Assembly: GCF_017939705.1 (NCBI RefSeq)
Contig: NZ_JAGKSQ010000012.1
Location: 34,462-98,461 of the forward strand
DNA: 64,000 bases
Direction: 5' to 3'
Source: Halalkalibacter suaedae
Lineage (GTDB): Bacteria > Bacillota > Bacilli > Bacillales > Bacillaceae_D
In this document: piece after piece, positions 1-7,981 of the stretch
How positions within the stretch are numbered: the first letter of the stretch is position 1
Layout of the letters: every line of letters starts with the position of its first letter
Position numbers and translations under genes: made by a program
The notes under the pieces: model-generated
Seen by the model: only the letters and a program-made list of their open reading frames with translations
The model's database searches: none
What the model was told of the DNA's origin: nothing

Positions 1-619
1 AGAGATCGAAATGTTGTCCCTCCATGACCCGTACCAAATGTGGACGTTTATAAGAGAAAGAGTATGGTGAACGAACGTCCCAGTTAGTTGATGCAAACGA
101 GTCAGGATTGCTTTCTTTTACACTAGCTATTAGCTTCTTAGCTTTTGTTGTTGCCTCTCCAATCGGAATTTCATCTCCTCCTTTTAAGGCTCTTCCATTA
201 TAACCACCCAATTTAGCACGCAAATAGGTGCTGCGGCTCCCCATAACCTTCCGAACATCACAACCACCAGCTACTGCCACATATGCTCGACAGCCTGATT
301 GTACTTGACCGAAAGAAAGAATTCTTCCTCCTTTGATAAGAACGGGACGGTTTAATGGAACAGGGCGACCATCGATCATAGGCGAAAGATTAGCTCCAGT
401 TATAGCGAGTAAGGTTTCCTTCTTAAATCGTATAGAAGGACCTGAGAACGTAATTTCAAGCCCTGCATCATTATCATTATTTCCGATAAGAGTATTCGCC
501 AGTCTTAACGAGAATGGATCCATTGCACCACTTACAATCACGCCATCACGCTGATAACCAATTCTCCCTAAATCCTGAATTGTCGTCAAAAGACCTGACT
601 TAAGAAGCTCCATGCTCAT
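1..619 (-). CDS. pxpC: 5-oxoprolinase subunit PxpC/KipA (biotin-dependent carboxyltransferase-like), N-terminal part
   Basis: The first 206 codons are present and the rest runs off the left edge of the window. The translation starts MSMELLKSGLLTTIQDLGR, the typical opening of the KipA/PxpC (AHS2, carboxyltransferase C/D-like) family, and continues with GYQRDGVIVSGAMDPFSLR and a GG-rich segment. Known role of the family: with PxpA and PxpB it forms the ATP-dependent 5-oxoprolinase that recycles pyroglutamate to glutamate; in B. subtilis KipA was first described as counteracting the KinA inhibitor KipI. The ATG at 617-619 follows a GGAGG embedded in the end of the upstream gene, so the pair is translationally coupled. 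The catalytic C-terminal part cannot be judged. Confidence 0.93.
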   Translation of the reverse strand, partial: MSMELLKSGLLTTIQDLGRIGYQRDGVIVSGAMDPFSLRLANTLIGNNDNDAGLEITFSGPSIRFKKETLLAITGANLSPMIDGRPVPLNRPVLIKGGRILSFGQVQSGCRAYVAVAGGCDVRKVMGSRSTYLRAKLGGYNGRALKGGDEIPIGEATTKAKKLIASVKESNPDSFASTNWDVRSPYSFSYKRPHLVRVMEGQHFDL

Positions 620-621
620 AG

Positions 622-1344
622 TTAATCCTCCTTCAGTAACAGAAATTCCTCTTCAGTGATCGGTTTAAAGCGAATACGATCACCCGCCTGGAGTAAACAA
701 GGTGAATGATTAATTGGAGAAAACAAAGATGTAGGTGTTTGCCCAATAATCTGCCAGCCACCTGGTGATTCGATTGGATAGATTCCCGTTTGTTCGCCTC
801 CTATACCAACTGACCCTTGCTTGATTCTAAGTCGAGGCTTTTTCCTTCTTGGTGTGGTCAATTTAGAAGACAATCCGCCCAGGTACGGAAAGCCAGGAGC
901 GAAACCAAGCATATAGACTAAATAACTCTTACTTGAATGAAGGTTAATCACTTCTTCTTCTGTTAGTTGATGAAACTGTGCAACTTCAAGTAAATCAGGT
1001 CCATATTGCCCCCCGTATACAACAGGGATTTCGATTTCTCTTACAGGAATCTTTTTATTCAAGTCGATTGTTTTGACGCTATCTGTGAGGAAGCTCCGAA
1101 TGTAATCACTAGTTGTCTCTCCTTGTTGTTTCACCCTCATTACTAGTAGTGGGTCAAAGTGAACTGTGACACTATAAAATCCTGGGACAACTTCTATTAA
1201 ACCTTGAAAAGGATCGTTCTCTAATTTAGTTGATAACGCTTTCACCTTTTCGTGATTTTCCTCTGAGATTTCCTGCCCTACATATATTGTAACAGCAGTC
1301 TCACTAATAAATCTTATGTTCGTTTCAAGCTGAATGGAGGTCAT
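622..1344 (-). CDS. pxpB: 5-oxoprolinase subunit PxpB/KipI
   Basis: A full-length 240-residue protein of the KipI/PxpB (AHS1, cyclophilin-like) family. Diagnostic segments are MLGFAPGFPYLGGL near residue 145 and GSVGIGGEQTGIYPIESPGG near residue 180. The family acts with PxpC and PxpA in cytosolic ATP-dependent cleavage of 5-oxoproline to glutamate; B. subtilis KipI also inhibits autophosphorylation of the sporulation kinase KinA. The gene for subunit A is not in the window and probably lies further left. The ATG at 1342-1344 has a GAGGGAG upstream. Only 2 bases separate its stop from the pxpC start. Whether it has any sporulation role in this organism is inference. Confidence 0.94.
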   Translation of the reverse strand: MTSIQLETNIRFISETAVTIYVGQEISEENHEKVKALSTKLENDPFQGLIEVVPGFYSVTVHFDPLLVMRVKQQGETTSDYIRSFLTDSVKTIDLNKKIPVREIEIPVVYGGQYGPDLLEVAQFHQLTEEEVINLHSSKSYLVYMLGFAPGFPYLGGLSSKLTTPRRKKPRLRIKQGSVGIGGEQTGIYPIESPGGWQIIGQTPTSLFSPINHSPCLLQAGDRIRFKPITEEEFLLLKED

Positions 1345-1473
1345 TTAGATAGCACTCCCTCTCTATCTTATGTGTCATATTATTATAGATGAAGGAATTA
1401 TACTTAGGTCCTTGTTAGACTCAGTTCATCTATAAGAACATGTTCAATAACGTAATGGCTTCGTTCGCTACGC

Positions 1474-1506
1474 GTCTTGTGATGAGGAGACCACTCATCA
1501 CAAGAC
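1474..1506. repeat. Perfect 13-bp inverted repeat with 7-base loop
   Basis: GTCTTGTGATGAG at 1474-1486 is exactly complementary to CTCATCACAAGAC at 1494-1506. It lies in the 281-base gap between pxpB and the hemD-like gene. There is no T-tract on either side, so it does not look like a simple terminator. Confidence 0.7.
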
Positions 1507-1539
1507 TTTAAAGGATGTAGCGACTACACTCATTGCTTT

Positions 1540-1583
1540 GAGTTTGTTCAAAAAGGGAAAAACCATCCTTTTTGAACAAACTC
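1540..1583. repeat. Perfect 17-bp inverted repeat
   Basis: GAGTTTGTTCAAAAAGG at 1540-1556 pairs exactly with 1567-1583 across a 10-base loop. It is 33 bases from the previous hairpin. On either strand the sequence after the stem is not a clean T-run. The two hairpins together look like a small palindromic intergenic element rather than a terminator pair. Confidence 0.7.
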
Positions 1584-1593
1584 TATAAATGAA

Positions 1594-1618
1594 GGATGCC
1601 TCACAGAAAGAGACACCC
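1594..1618 (-). terminator. Probable weak terminator after the hemD-like gene
   Basis: On the minus strand GGGTGTCTC pairs, with G-U pairs, with GAGGCATCC across a short loop, 7 bases after the stop codon. The following sequence CTTCATTTATA is only moderately T-rich. Confidence 0.4.
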
Positions 1619-1625
1619 TATGTTA

Positions 1626-2444
1626 CTAGTTATTTTGTTGCGCTTCGTAATAATGTGAAAGCTCAATAATCATTGCACCCATTCGTTCTATTTCAGGGGA
1701 AATAATCCGTTTGACTCCCTCTTCCTGTAACGCCTCTGCGGTTACCTTACCAACTGCAACGGCAACAACTTTATCCTCAAACGCTTCAAGGACTCGTTCA
1801 GTGTAATTTTTACTTCTTAAGAAATTAAAAAACGAACGAACTTGAATGGCAGCTGTAAAACAAACAGCATCAACCTCTTGATTCGTCATTTCGTTAACCA
1901 ATGTTTCTAGGGTATCCCATACAGGATCAACATGCTGATATGGTAGAAGCTGTAAAACAGTAGCTCCAGATTCCTCTAAAAAAGTAATAAGACGAGGAGC
2001 GTTCTCTCCATGTAATTGCACGACAACTCGTTTACCGTTAAAATCAACGTCTTTTAGAGCTTCCATCATTCCTGCCGTTGTCCCATCATCATCCTTAGCA
2101 TCTGGTGTGACATTCAATTTTTTTAATGCCGCAAATGTTTTATAGCCTCTAGACGCCACCTTCGCATGATGAATCGCCTCAATAAACTGATCTTTTATTC
2201 CCATATCGGATGCTAAATCAACAAGTCTTTGGGCTCCCATTCCAGTTGTGAAAATCATCCAATCATAGCTTTCCTCAATAATCTTTTCTAGACCTGGTTT
2301 TACTTGTTCATCAGCCAAGAAAACCGTCCCTTGAAGAGAGCGGACTAACGGGATACCCTGCTGTTTCTCAATTAAAGTACTCATTTCCTCCGTTTTACGT
2401 GATGCACCAAGTACAACTCGTTTTCCGAGTAAACCCTGTTTCAT
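1626..2444 (-). CDS. Uroporphyrinogen-III synthase (HemD) family protein
   Basis: A 272-residue protein with the two-lobed HemD fold pattern: an N-terminal KRVVLGASRKTEEMSTLIEK segment, a central FTTGMGAQRLVDLA loop, and a C-terminal VDAVCFTAAIQVRSFFNFL with VVAVAVGKVTAEALQEEGV. The enzyme closes hydroxymethylbilane to uroporphyrinogen III, the common precursor of haem and sirohaem. The hem operon is not in sight; the gene instead sits beside the sirohaem-dependent nitrite reductase cluster, which also encodes a CobA-HemD fusion. It is therefore probably a second, nitrite-linked copy. The ATG at 2442-2444 is preceded by AGAGGGTG. Sequence similarity within HemD is low across the family, so catalytic activity is inferred. 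Confidence 0.82.
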   Translation of the reverse strand: MKQGLLGKRVVLGASRKTEEMSTLIEKQQGIPLVRSLQGTVFLADEQVKPGLEKIIEESYDWMIFTTGMGAQRLVDLASDMGIKDQFIEAIHHAKVASRGYKTFAALKKLNVTPDAKDDDGTTAGMMEALKDVDFNGKRVVVQLHGENAPRLITFLEESGATVLQLLPYQHVDPVWDTLETLVNEMTNQEVDAVCFTAAIQVRSFFNFLRSKNYTERVLEAFEDKVVAVAVGKVTAEALQEEGVKRIISPEIERMGAMIIELSHYYEAQQNN

Positions 2445-2687
2445 CTAGAACACCCTCTTTCATGAATAGTAGATTCCTTAAGTATAAAGGATTAATATCT
2501 GGAACAAAAGCCTCATTCAGCAATGAATAGACGTTCCCACTCTTTTTTTCAACCAAATCAAAGCTCTAAAAGAAAATACATTGAATCACTATTAAAACAT
2601 ATATCATAAATAATGAAATTGTTATATTATTAGTAGCGGTAAAGCAAATAGAAACCGTTTTTTATTTTGATCGAGGAGCTAAAATGG

Positions 2688-3518
2688 ATGGATATCTTCA
2701 CAATCTTAAAAGCAATTATTCTTGGAATCGTAGAGGGATTAACTGAGTTTGCCCCTGTTTCATCAACCGGACATATGATTATTGTAGATGATATGTGGCT
2801 GCAATCAGAACAATTCCTCGGAAAATATGCCGCGAATACATTTAAAATTGTCATTCAACTCGGTTCAATACTTGCAGTTGTTGTTGTCTTTAAGGATCGC
2901 TTTATTGATCTACTTGGCTTAAATAAGTTTAGTAAAAAGTCTTCTGAACAAACAAACCGTCTTAAGTTATCACAAGTAATTGTCGGACTTATTCCGGCTG
3001 GTATTTTAGGGGTTCTGCTTGAAGACTATATTGATGAATATTTATTTTCAATTACTACCGTTTTAATCGGTTTAGTTGTCGGTGCGATTTTGATGATTAT
3101 CGCTGACAAATTCAGTTCAAAAGATCCCGCGATACAAACAGTTGATCAAATTACCTATAGGCAGGCACTCGTTGTCGGACTAATCCAATGTTTATCACTC
3201 TGGCCAGGATTCTCTCGATCCGGCTCGACGATATCTGGTGGGGTATTACTAGGAATGAGTCACCGGGCCGCTGCAGACTTCACCTTTATCATGGCTGTTC
3301 CGATCATGGTTGGAGCTAGTGGGCTGTCTCTTTTGAAGAACTGGCAGTATTTCACTGTTGATGCAATCCCATTTTTCGTCGTTGGTTTTATTAGTGCGTT
3401 TATTTTCGCTCTAGTTTCAATTCGCTTTTTCTTGAAGCTTATTAATAAAATCAAACTCGTACCATTCGCGATTTATCGAATCGTCTTGGCGTTTGCAATC
3501 TATCTCGTTTACTTTTAA
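2688..3518 (+). CDS. uppP: Undecaprenyl-diphosphatase UppP (BacA family)
   Basis: A 276-residue integral membrane protein, the same length as B. subtilis UppP. It carries both signature regions: GLTEFAPVSSTGHMIIVDD near residue 18 (the E-x3-SSTGH motif) and LWPGFSRSGSTISGG near residue 175 (the PGxSRSxxT motif), and about eight hydrophobic segments. The enzyme removes a phosphate from undecaprenyl diphosphate so that the lipid carrier for peptidoglycan and teichoic acids can be reused; overproduction gives bacitracin resistance. The start is ATG at 2688, 10 bases after GAGGAG; a TTG seven codons upstream overlaps that site and is not used. The gene is an independent plus-strand unit between minus-strand nitrite genes. 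Confidence 0.95.
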   Translation: MDIFTILKAIILGIVEGLTEFAPVSSTGHMIIVDDMWLQSEQFLGKYAANTFKIVIQLGSILAVVVVFKDRFIDLLGLNKFSKKSSEQTNRLKLSQVIVGLIPAGILGVLLEDYIDEYLFSITTVLIGLVVGAILMIIADKFSSKDPAIQTVDQITYRQALVVGLIQCLSLWPGFSRSGSTISGGVLLGMSHRAAADFTFIMAVPIMVGASGLSLLKNWQYFTVDAIPFFVVGFISAFIFALVSIRFFLKLINKIKLVPFAIYRIVLAFAIYLVYF

Positions 3519-3533
3519 TAAGCACCTCAATAT

Positions 3534-3577
3534 AAAAAAGATAAGGCTTTGGAATGAAACCAAAGACCTTATCTTTT
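3534..3577. terminator. Bidirectional terminator between uppP and nirD
   Basis: GATAAGG-CTTTGG pairs with CCAAAG-A-CCTTATC and is flanked by A-rich and T-rich runs on both sides. It lies between two convergent genes and can serve both. Confidence 0.88.
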
Positions 3578-3584
3578 ATTCTTT

Positions 3585-3911
3585 CTATGCAACATAGATA
3601 AAGACAGCTTCACCCTCAATTTCTACATCAAATCGCTTCACACAGCCATGATCAGGTGCCTGTACCTGGCCATCCTTCATATTGATCTTCCAATCATGAA
3701 GAGGACAGAATACATGGTCGCCACTGACGATCCCTTCAGATAGGGGACCGCCTTTATGAGGGCAACTATTTTGAATGGCTAACACTGTATCATCGCCTTT
3801 TTTAAATAAGGCAACCTCTTCATCAGCAACTTTGACTCGCTTCCCAACACCCGGAGTTAATTCTGAAAGCACAGCTACTTGAACTTTATTTCCATTCTTT
3901 GTCTGATTCAT
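3585..3911 (-). CDS. nirD: Assimilatory nitrite reductase small subunit NirD/NasE (Rieske-like)
   Basis: A 108-residue Rieske-type protein. Both iron-sulfur loops are intact: C50-x-H52 in SCPHKGGPLSEG and C69-x2-H72 in FCPLHDWKI. It is the small subunit of NAD(P)H-dependent nitrite reductase, working with NirB in the cytosol in the six-electron reduction of nitrite to ammonium. The NirD subfamily often has a Rieske fold without the cluster, but here all four ligands are kept. It follows nirB by 13 bases, with GGGGGG before the ATG at 3911, so the two are co-transcribed. Confidence 0.95.
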   Translation of the reverse strand: MNQTKNGNKVQVAVLSELTPGVGKRVKVADEEVALFKKGDDTVLAIQNSCPHKGGPLSEGIVSGDHVFCPLHDWKINMKDGQVQAPDHGCVKRFDVEIEGEAVFIYVA

Positions 3912-3924
3912 TTTGGAATCCCCC

Positions 3925-6348
3925 CTATTGAAGTACTTCTATATTGTTCTTTTTGTATTCACTTTGCTTTTCTTCGTTTTCGATGATTTCTTTCCAAGGG
4001 TCCTTACCAGTTGAAAGAGCAAGATCCATTCTCTCAATCAATGCATTGCGGCCTTCTGTATCTTCAAGAATGACTTTCTTCATATGATCTAAGCCAACAC
4101 GTTCAACAAAATGGGATGTACGCTCTAGGTAACGAGCATGTTCACGGTAATATTGCATAAAGGAACTAATGATATCAATCAGCTCATCTTTTTCTTTAAC
4201 CTTGCAGAATAATTCACCAGCACGAAGGTCGACACCACCATTACCAGCAACATAAAGCTCCCAGCCTCCATCAACACCAACAACACCGAAGTCTTTAATA
4301 CCTGATTCAGCACAGTTTCTCGGACAAGCAGAAACAGCCATTTTCACTTTATGAGGAGTATTAATATATTCAAATTTCTTCTCAAGTTCAATCCCAAGTC
4401 CGATCGAGTCTTGTGTACCGAAGCGACAGAACTGAGCACCAACACATGTTTTGACAGTACGTAAGGCTTTTGCATAAGCAGAGCCTGATCTCATGTCTAA
4501 ATCCTTCCATACCTTTGGCAGATTATCCTTATCAATACCGACAAGATCGATCCGCTGTCCACCCGTTACCTTTAATAATGGAACGTCGTACTTATCCGCT
4601 ACTTCAGCAATTTTGCGTAATTGAGCCGCATTCGTGACCCCACCATACATTCGTGGAACAACGGTAAATGTACCATTATGATTAATATTTGCATGGGCAC
4701 GTTCGTTAATAAAGCGTGATGTTGGATCATCCTGATTTTTAATTGGATCAACCATTTTCAAGTAGTAGTTAATTGCCGGTCGACATTTTGAACAACCTTC
4801 GTCAGACTCCCAGCCAAGTACATTCATCACTTCTCGCGGATGAGAAAGGCCTAATTCACGAATTTCAGCTACGACTTCCTCGTGTGAGAACTCAGTACAA
4901 CTACACATTGGCTCTTTCGCATTTGCAACAGATTCACCTGTTGTAAGTGTTAAGAGATCCGCAATAAGTGGTTTACAGCCACCACATGAACGACCTGCAT
5001 TTGTACATTGCTTCACCTGTTCAACTGATGTCAATCCTTGATCAGTGATGGCCGAACAAATATCTCCCTTTGATACTCCATTACAGCCACAAATGGTCTC
5101 ACCATCAGCCATAGCAACAACAGGACTTTCACGTGTACCAGAATTCTCAGAAGGTAAGATCGCTACTTTACTCATTTGCGAGATATCTTCGCCACTTCTC
5201 ATCATATTTAACAGACGAGGTGAATCACCAGTATCACCGAATAGCACGGCCCCGACAATCTTGTTATCTTGAACAACAACCTTCTTATAAATCCCCTCGA
5301 ATTCATCATGAACTCGAATTGCTTTTGTTTCAGAATTGTCCTGGAAACGCCCTGCTGAGAATACATCTACTCCAGATACTTTTAATTGAGTATACACAAT
5401 GGAACCTTGATAACCTGGTTTTGTCATCGGTTCAGATGCACAAATATGCTCAGCAAGTACCTTACCTTGTTCATATAATGGTGCAACAAGACCATAAGCG
5501 ATTCCTCTATGCTCCGCACATTCCCCAACCGCATAGACATTCTTAATGCTTGTTTGCATATAATCATCAACGACAATTGCCCGTTCTGTCTTGAGTCCCG
5601 TTTTCTTAGCAAGATCAATATTCGGCTTAATTCCGACAGCCATAACAACTAGATCTGCTTGAATACTCGTTCCATCTTTAAAACGAAGACCTTGGACACG
5701 GTCCCGACCAATAATACTCTCCGTTTGAGCCTCAAGTAAGAAGTTCATGCCTTGGCCTTCTAATTCTTCCTGAAGCATCTTGCCAGCCGGTTCATCTAAT
5801 TGTCTTTCCATTAATGTATTTGAAATATGAATGACGTCTACCTTCATATTAAGATTTAATAGACCTCTAGCAGCTTCTAGCCCTAATAGTCCCCCACCAA
5901 TAACGGCAGCCTTCTTATAATTTTTTGATGTTTCGATCATTGTTTCACAGTCTTTGATATTCCGGAACGCAATAACCCCTTCTTTATCTGCACCTGGCAA
6001 TGGCAGCATAAACGGATTTGAACCAGTAGCGAAAATCAATTTATCATAAGGGCACTCAATTCCTTTTGAACTGTAGACAATTTGCTTCTTCGTATCGACC
6101 TTAATAACAGGATCACCTGTATATAATATCACTCCATTTTCTGCATACCAGTCATAATCATTCAGGACGATATCATTTACATCTGCATCCCCCTGTAACA
6201 CAGATGATAATAAGATTCGGTTATAGTTCGGATGAGGTTCCTCTCCAAATACAGTCATTGAGTAACGTGCTGGGTCTTTTTTAATAATCTCCTCTAATGT
6301 TCGAATTCCCGCCATACCGTTTCCAATAAGTACAAGTCTCTCTCCCAC
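3925..6348 (-). CDS. nirB: Assimilatory NAD(P)H nitrite reductase large subunit NirB/NasD
   Basis: An 807-residue protein with the full NirB architecture. In order: FAD/NAD(P)H pyridine nucleotide oxidoreductase (LVLIGNGMAGIRTLEE at the N-terminus; AAVIGGGLLGLEAARGL near 147), BFD-like [2Fe-2S] regions (CGCNGVSKGDI, CTNAGRSCGGCKPL, CSCTEF, GCSKCRPA), and the sirohaem/[4Fe-4S] nitrite/sulfite reductase module. Its four ligand cysteines are present in TCVGAQFC (C-x5-C) and ACPRNC (C-x3-C). It reduces nitrite to ammonium. The start is GTG at 6346-6348 after AGGAGAGG. It lies between cobA and nirD, and the three genes form one unit under the TnrA-type box at 7923-7939. Confidence 0.96.
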   Translation of the reverse strand: MGERLVLIGNGMAGIRTLEEIIKKDPARYSMTVFGEEPHPNYNRILLSSVLQGDADVNDIVLNDYDWYAENGVILYTGDPVIKVDTKKQIVYSSKGIECPYDKLIFATGSNPFMLPLPGADKEGVIAFRNIKDCETMIETSKNYKKAAVIGGGLLGLEAARGLLNLNMKVDVIHISNTLMERQLDEPAGKMLQEELEGQGMNFLLEAQTESIIGRDRVQGLRFKDGTSIQADLVVMAVGIKPNIDLAKKTGLKTERAIVVDDYMQTSIKNVYAVGECAEHRGIAYGLVAPLYEQGKVLAEHICASEPMTKPGYQGSIVYTQLKVSGVDVFSAGRFQDNSETKAIRVHDEFEGIYKKVVVQDNKIVGAVLFGDTGDSPRLLNMMRSGEDISQMSKVAILPSENSGTRESPVVAMADGETICGCNGVSKGDICSAITDQGLTSVEQVKQCTNAGRSCGGCKPLIADLLTLTTGESVANAKEPMCSCTEFSHEEVVAEIRELGLSHPREVMNVLGWESDEGCSKCRPAINYYLKMVDPIKNQDDPTSRFINERAHANINHNGTFTVVPRMYGGVTNAAQLRKIAEVADKYDVPLLKVTGGQRIDLVGIDKDNLPKVWKDLDMRSGSAYAKALRTVKTCVGAQFCRFGTQDSIGLGIELEKKFEYINTPHKVKMAVSACPRNCAESGIKDFGVVGVDGGWELYVAGNGGVDLRAGELFCKVKEKDELIDIISSFMQYYREHARYLERTSHFVERVGLDHMKKVILEDTEGRNALIERMDLALSTGKDPWKEIIENEEKQSEYKKNNIEVLQ

Positions 6349-6376
6349 AAAAATCCTCTCCTATCTAAAATGATAT

Positions 6377-7858
6377 TTAGCTTTCTTGTGCTAACAAAAG
6401 TCGTCCTGTTAACTGAGTCATGAGCTGAGTCATATTTCCTACGTCTTCGAATACGACATCTGGATGAATTCCTTCATTTCCTAATACCTTAACCGCATCT
6501 GCCTGACATAGAATTGACAATTTAGAAAGGCCTTCCCGACTAACTATGCCTTTTTTAAGAAAATTCAAAAATTTAAGGGCGTGTGTTTTACTGCTAAGGA
6601 TTAAAGTATCTGCATGCTCTTCTTCAACAAGCCGATTAAATGCTTGAATCTCTCCCTCTGAGACAATATCTTCATGTGTGAACAAGTGGTTGACTTTGTG
6701 CACGTCTACTAGATCAATAGATTTCATATCTAGCTCACTTCCAACAAACAACGGATTGATAAGCTTCTTGGCCGAATGAAACTCTTTGGAGCGACAGCCT
6801 ATCTGCAAAAGTCTATCTCTCGTTGAATCCTTATTGCTGTAGAACACTGAATGAATTTCTCGAAGGTCACAATCATATTCATTAATCGCTTCAATAAAAT
6901 GGTCAACACTAGCATCAGATAAAAAGACTAGCTCTGCACAGGAATTAAGATCCTTCCATCTTTCTTTAAATGGAGTTTCCTTTATTAAGGAACGTTGAGT
7001 TAATCTAGGGTGCTGATAGACATCGGCTCCCTCTCTCTTAAGCTCGGAGACAATCAATTGTTGTGCCGGGTCACTCGTTGGGAATAAGATACCCTTTCCA
7101 GATAACGATCGTTGGTCAAACCATTGTAGTTTCTTTCTTAGTTTGACAACATCACCAACTACAATGATTGCTGGGTTCGTCAATTCTGCCTGCTTCACTT
7201 TTCTAGCAATGGTTTTCAGTGTTCCATCAATCGTCCGTTGCCTGCTAAGTGTTCCCCACTGAATGACTAGGACAGCTGTATCTTGGGGTTTCCCATGATT
7301 GATCAATTGATCTGCTATTAATTGTAGATGCTTCACACCCATATAAAAGACAATCGTATCAACACTACCTGCTAGCGATTCCCACTTTATATCCGGCTTG
7401 CCATCCTTTGTCTTACTATGTCCTGAAACAACTGCAAACGATCGTGAGTGCTCGCGGTGAGTAATTGTCGCACCAGCGTAAGCCGGTGCTGCAATCCCTG
7501 CCGTAATCCCAGGGACAATCTCATAGTCTATCTTATTATCTGAGAGTAATTCTGCTTCCTCGCCGACACGACCAAAGACAGCAGGATCTCCTCCTTTCAA
7601 GCGAACAACTTTCTTGCCTTTTCTTGCATGTATGAGTAATTCCTTTTGAATATCTTCTTGTCTGAGAAAGTGCTGACATGGTTGTTTTCCGCAATAGACC
7701 AGTTTCGCATCCGATTTGACTTCCGTTAATAGAATGGGATTGACTAATCGATCAAACACAACTACATCTGCTTCTCTCAAAACTCGTCTTCCTTTTATCG
7801 TTAATAATTCTGGATCGCCTGGTCCTGCTCCAACAAAATAAACAATGCCTTTTTGCAT
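6377..7858 (-). CDS. cobA: Uroporphyrinogen-III C-methyltransferase fused to a HemD-like domain (sirohaem synthesis)
   Basis: A 493-residue fusion. Residues about 1-245 are a SUMT/CobA methyltransferase: VYFVGAGPGDPELLTIKG, RLKGGDPAVFGRVGEEAE, VPGITAGIAAPAYAGATITHR. The enzyme converts uroporphyrinogen III to precorrin-2, the first committed step to sirohaem, the nitrite reductase cofactor. Residues about 255-493 resemble uroporphyrinogen-III synthase (GILFPTSDPAQQLIVSEL, DTLILSSKTHALKFLNFL). In B. subtilis this position holds nasF (SUMT only). I chose ATG at 7856-7858, which lies 8 bases after GGGGGG; the GTG at 7864 would be only 2 bases from it. It is the first gene of the cobA-nirB-nirD unit. 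Activity of the diverged HemD half is uncertain. Confidence 0.93.
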   Translation of the reverse strand: MQKGIVYFVGAGPGDPELLTIKGRRVLREADVVVFDRLVNPILLTEVKSDAKLVYCGKQPCQHFLRQEDIQKELLIHARKGKKVVRLKGGDPAVFGRVGEEAELLSDNKIDYEIVPGITAGIAAPAYAGATITHREHSRSFAVVSGHSKTKDGKPDIKWESLAGSVDTIVFYMGVKHLQLIADQLINHGKPQDTAVLVIQWGTLSRQRTIDGTLKTIARKVKQAELTNPAIIVVGDVVKLRKKLQWFDQRSLSGKGILFPTSDPAQQLIVSELKREGADVYQHPRLTQRSLIKETPFKERWKDLNSCAELVFLSDASVDHFIEAINEYDCDLREIHSVFYSNKDSTRDRLLQIGCRSKEFHSAKKLINPLFVGSELDMKSIDLVDVHKVNHLFTHEDIVSEGEIQAFNRLVEEEHADTLILSSKTHALKFLNFLKKGIVSREGLSKLSILCQADAVKVLGNEGIHPDVVFEDVGNMTQLMTQLTGRLLLAQES

Positions 7859-7887
7859 GTTCACTGCCCCCCTTCTCCTTACTACTT

Positions 7888-7893
7888 AGTGTA
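7888..7893 (-). promoter_or_regulatory. Possible -10 element of the cobA-nirB-nirD promoter
   Basis: TACACT on the minus strand. It places a start site near 7882, about 49 bases from the centre of the TnrA box, which is the spacing known for TnrA-activated promoters. There is no good -35 element, as expected for an activated promoter. Confidence 0.5.
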
Positions 7894-7922
7894 AAGCAAT
7901 CATTACCTCCCTTGTTAGATCT

Positions 7923-7939
7923 TGTTAAATATTCTGACA
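7923..7939 (-). promoter_or_regulatory. TnrA/GlnR box upstream of cobA-nirB-nirD
   Basis: TGTTAAATATTCTGACA is an exact match to the TnrA/GlnR consensus TGTNAN7TNACA. A degenerate second half (TTAGAAAATCTGACA, ending at 7975) lies just beyond it. It lies between nasC and cobA, so the nitrite unit can be activated under nitrogen limitation separately from nasBC. Confidence 0.85.
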
Positions 7940-7981
7940 GCTTAATTATCTAATTTCGATTAGAAAATCTGACAACAATGA

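Noticed and set aside
5045..5546. Antisense frames within nirB
   Set aside because: Low-complexity shadows of a well-supported gene on the other strand.
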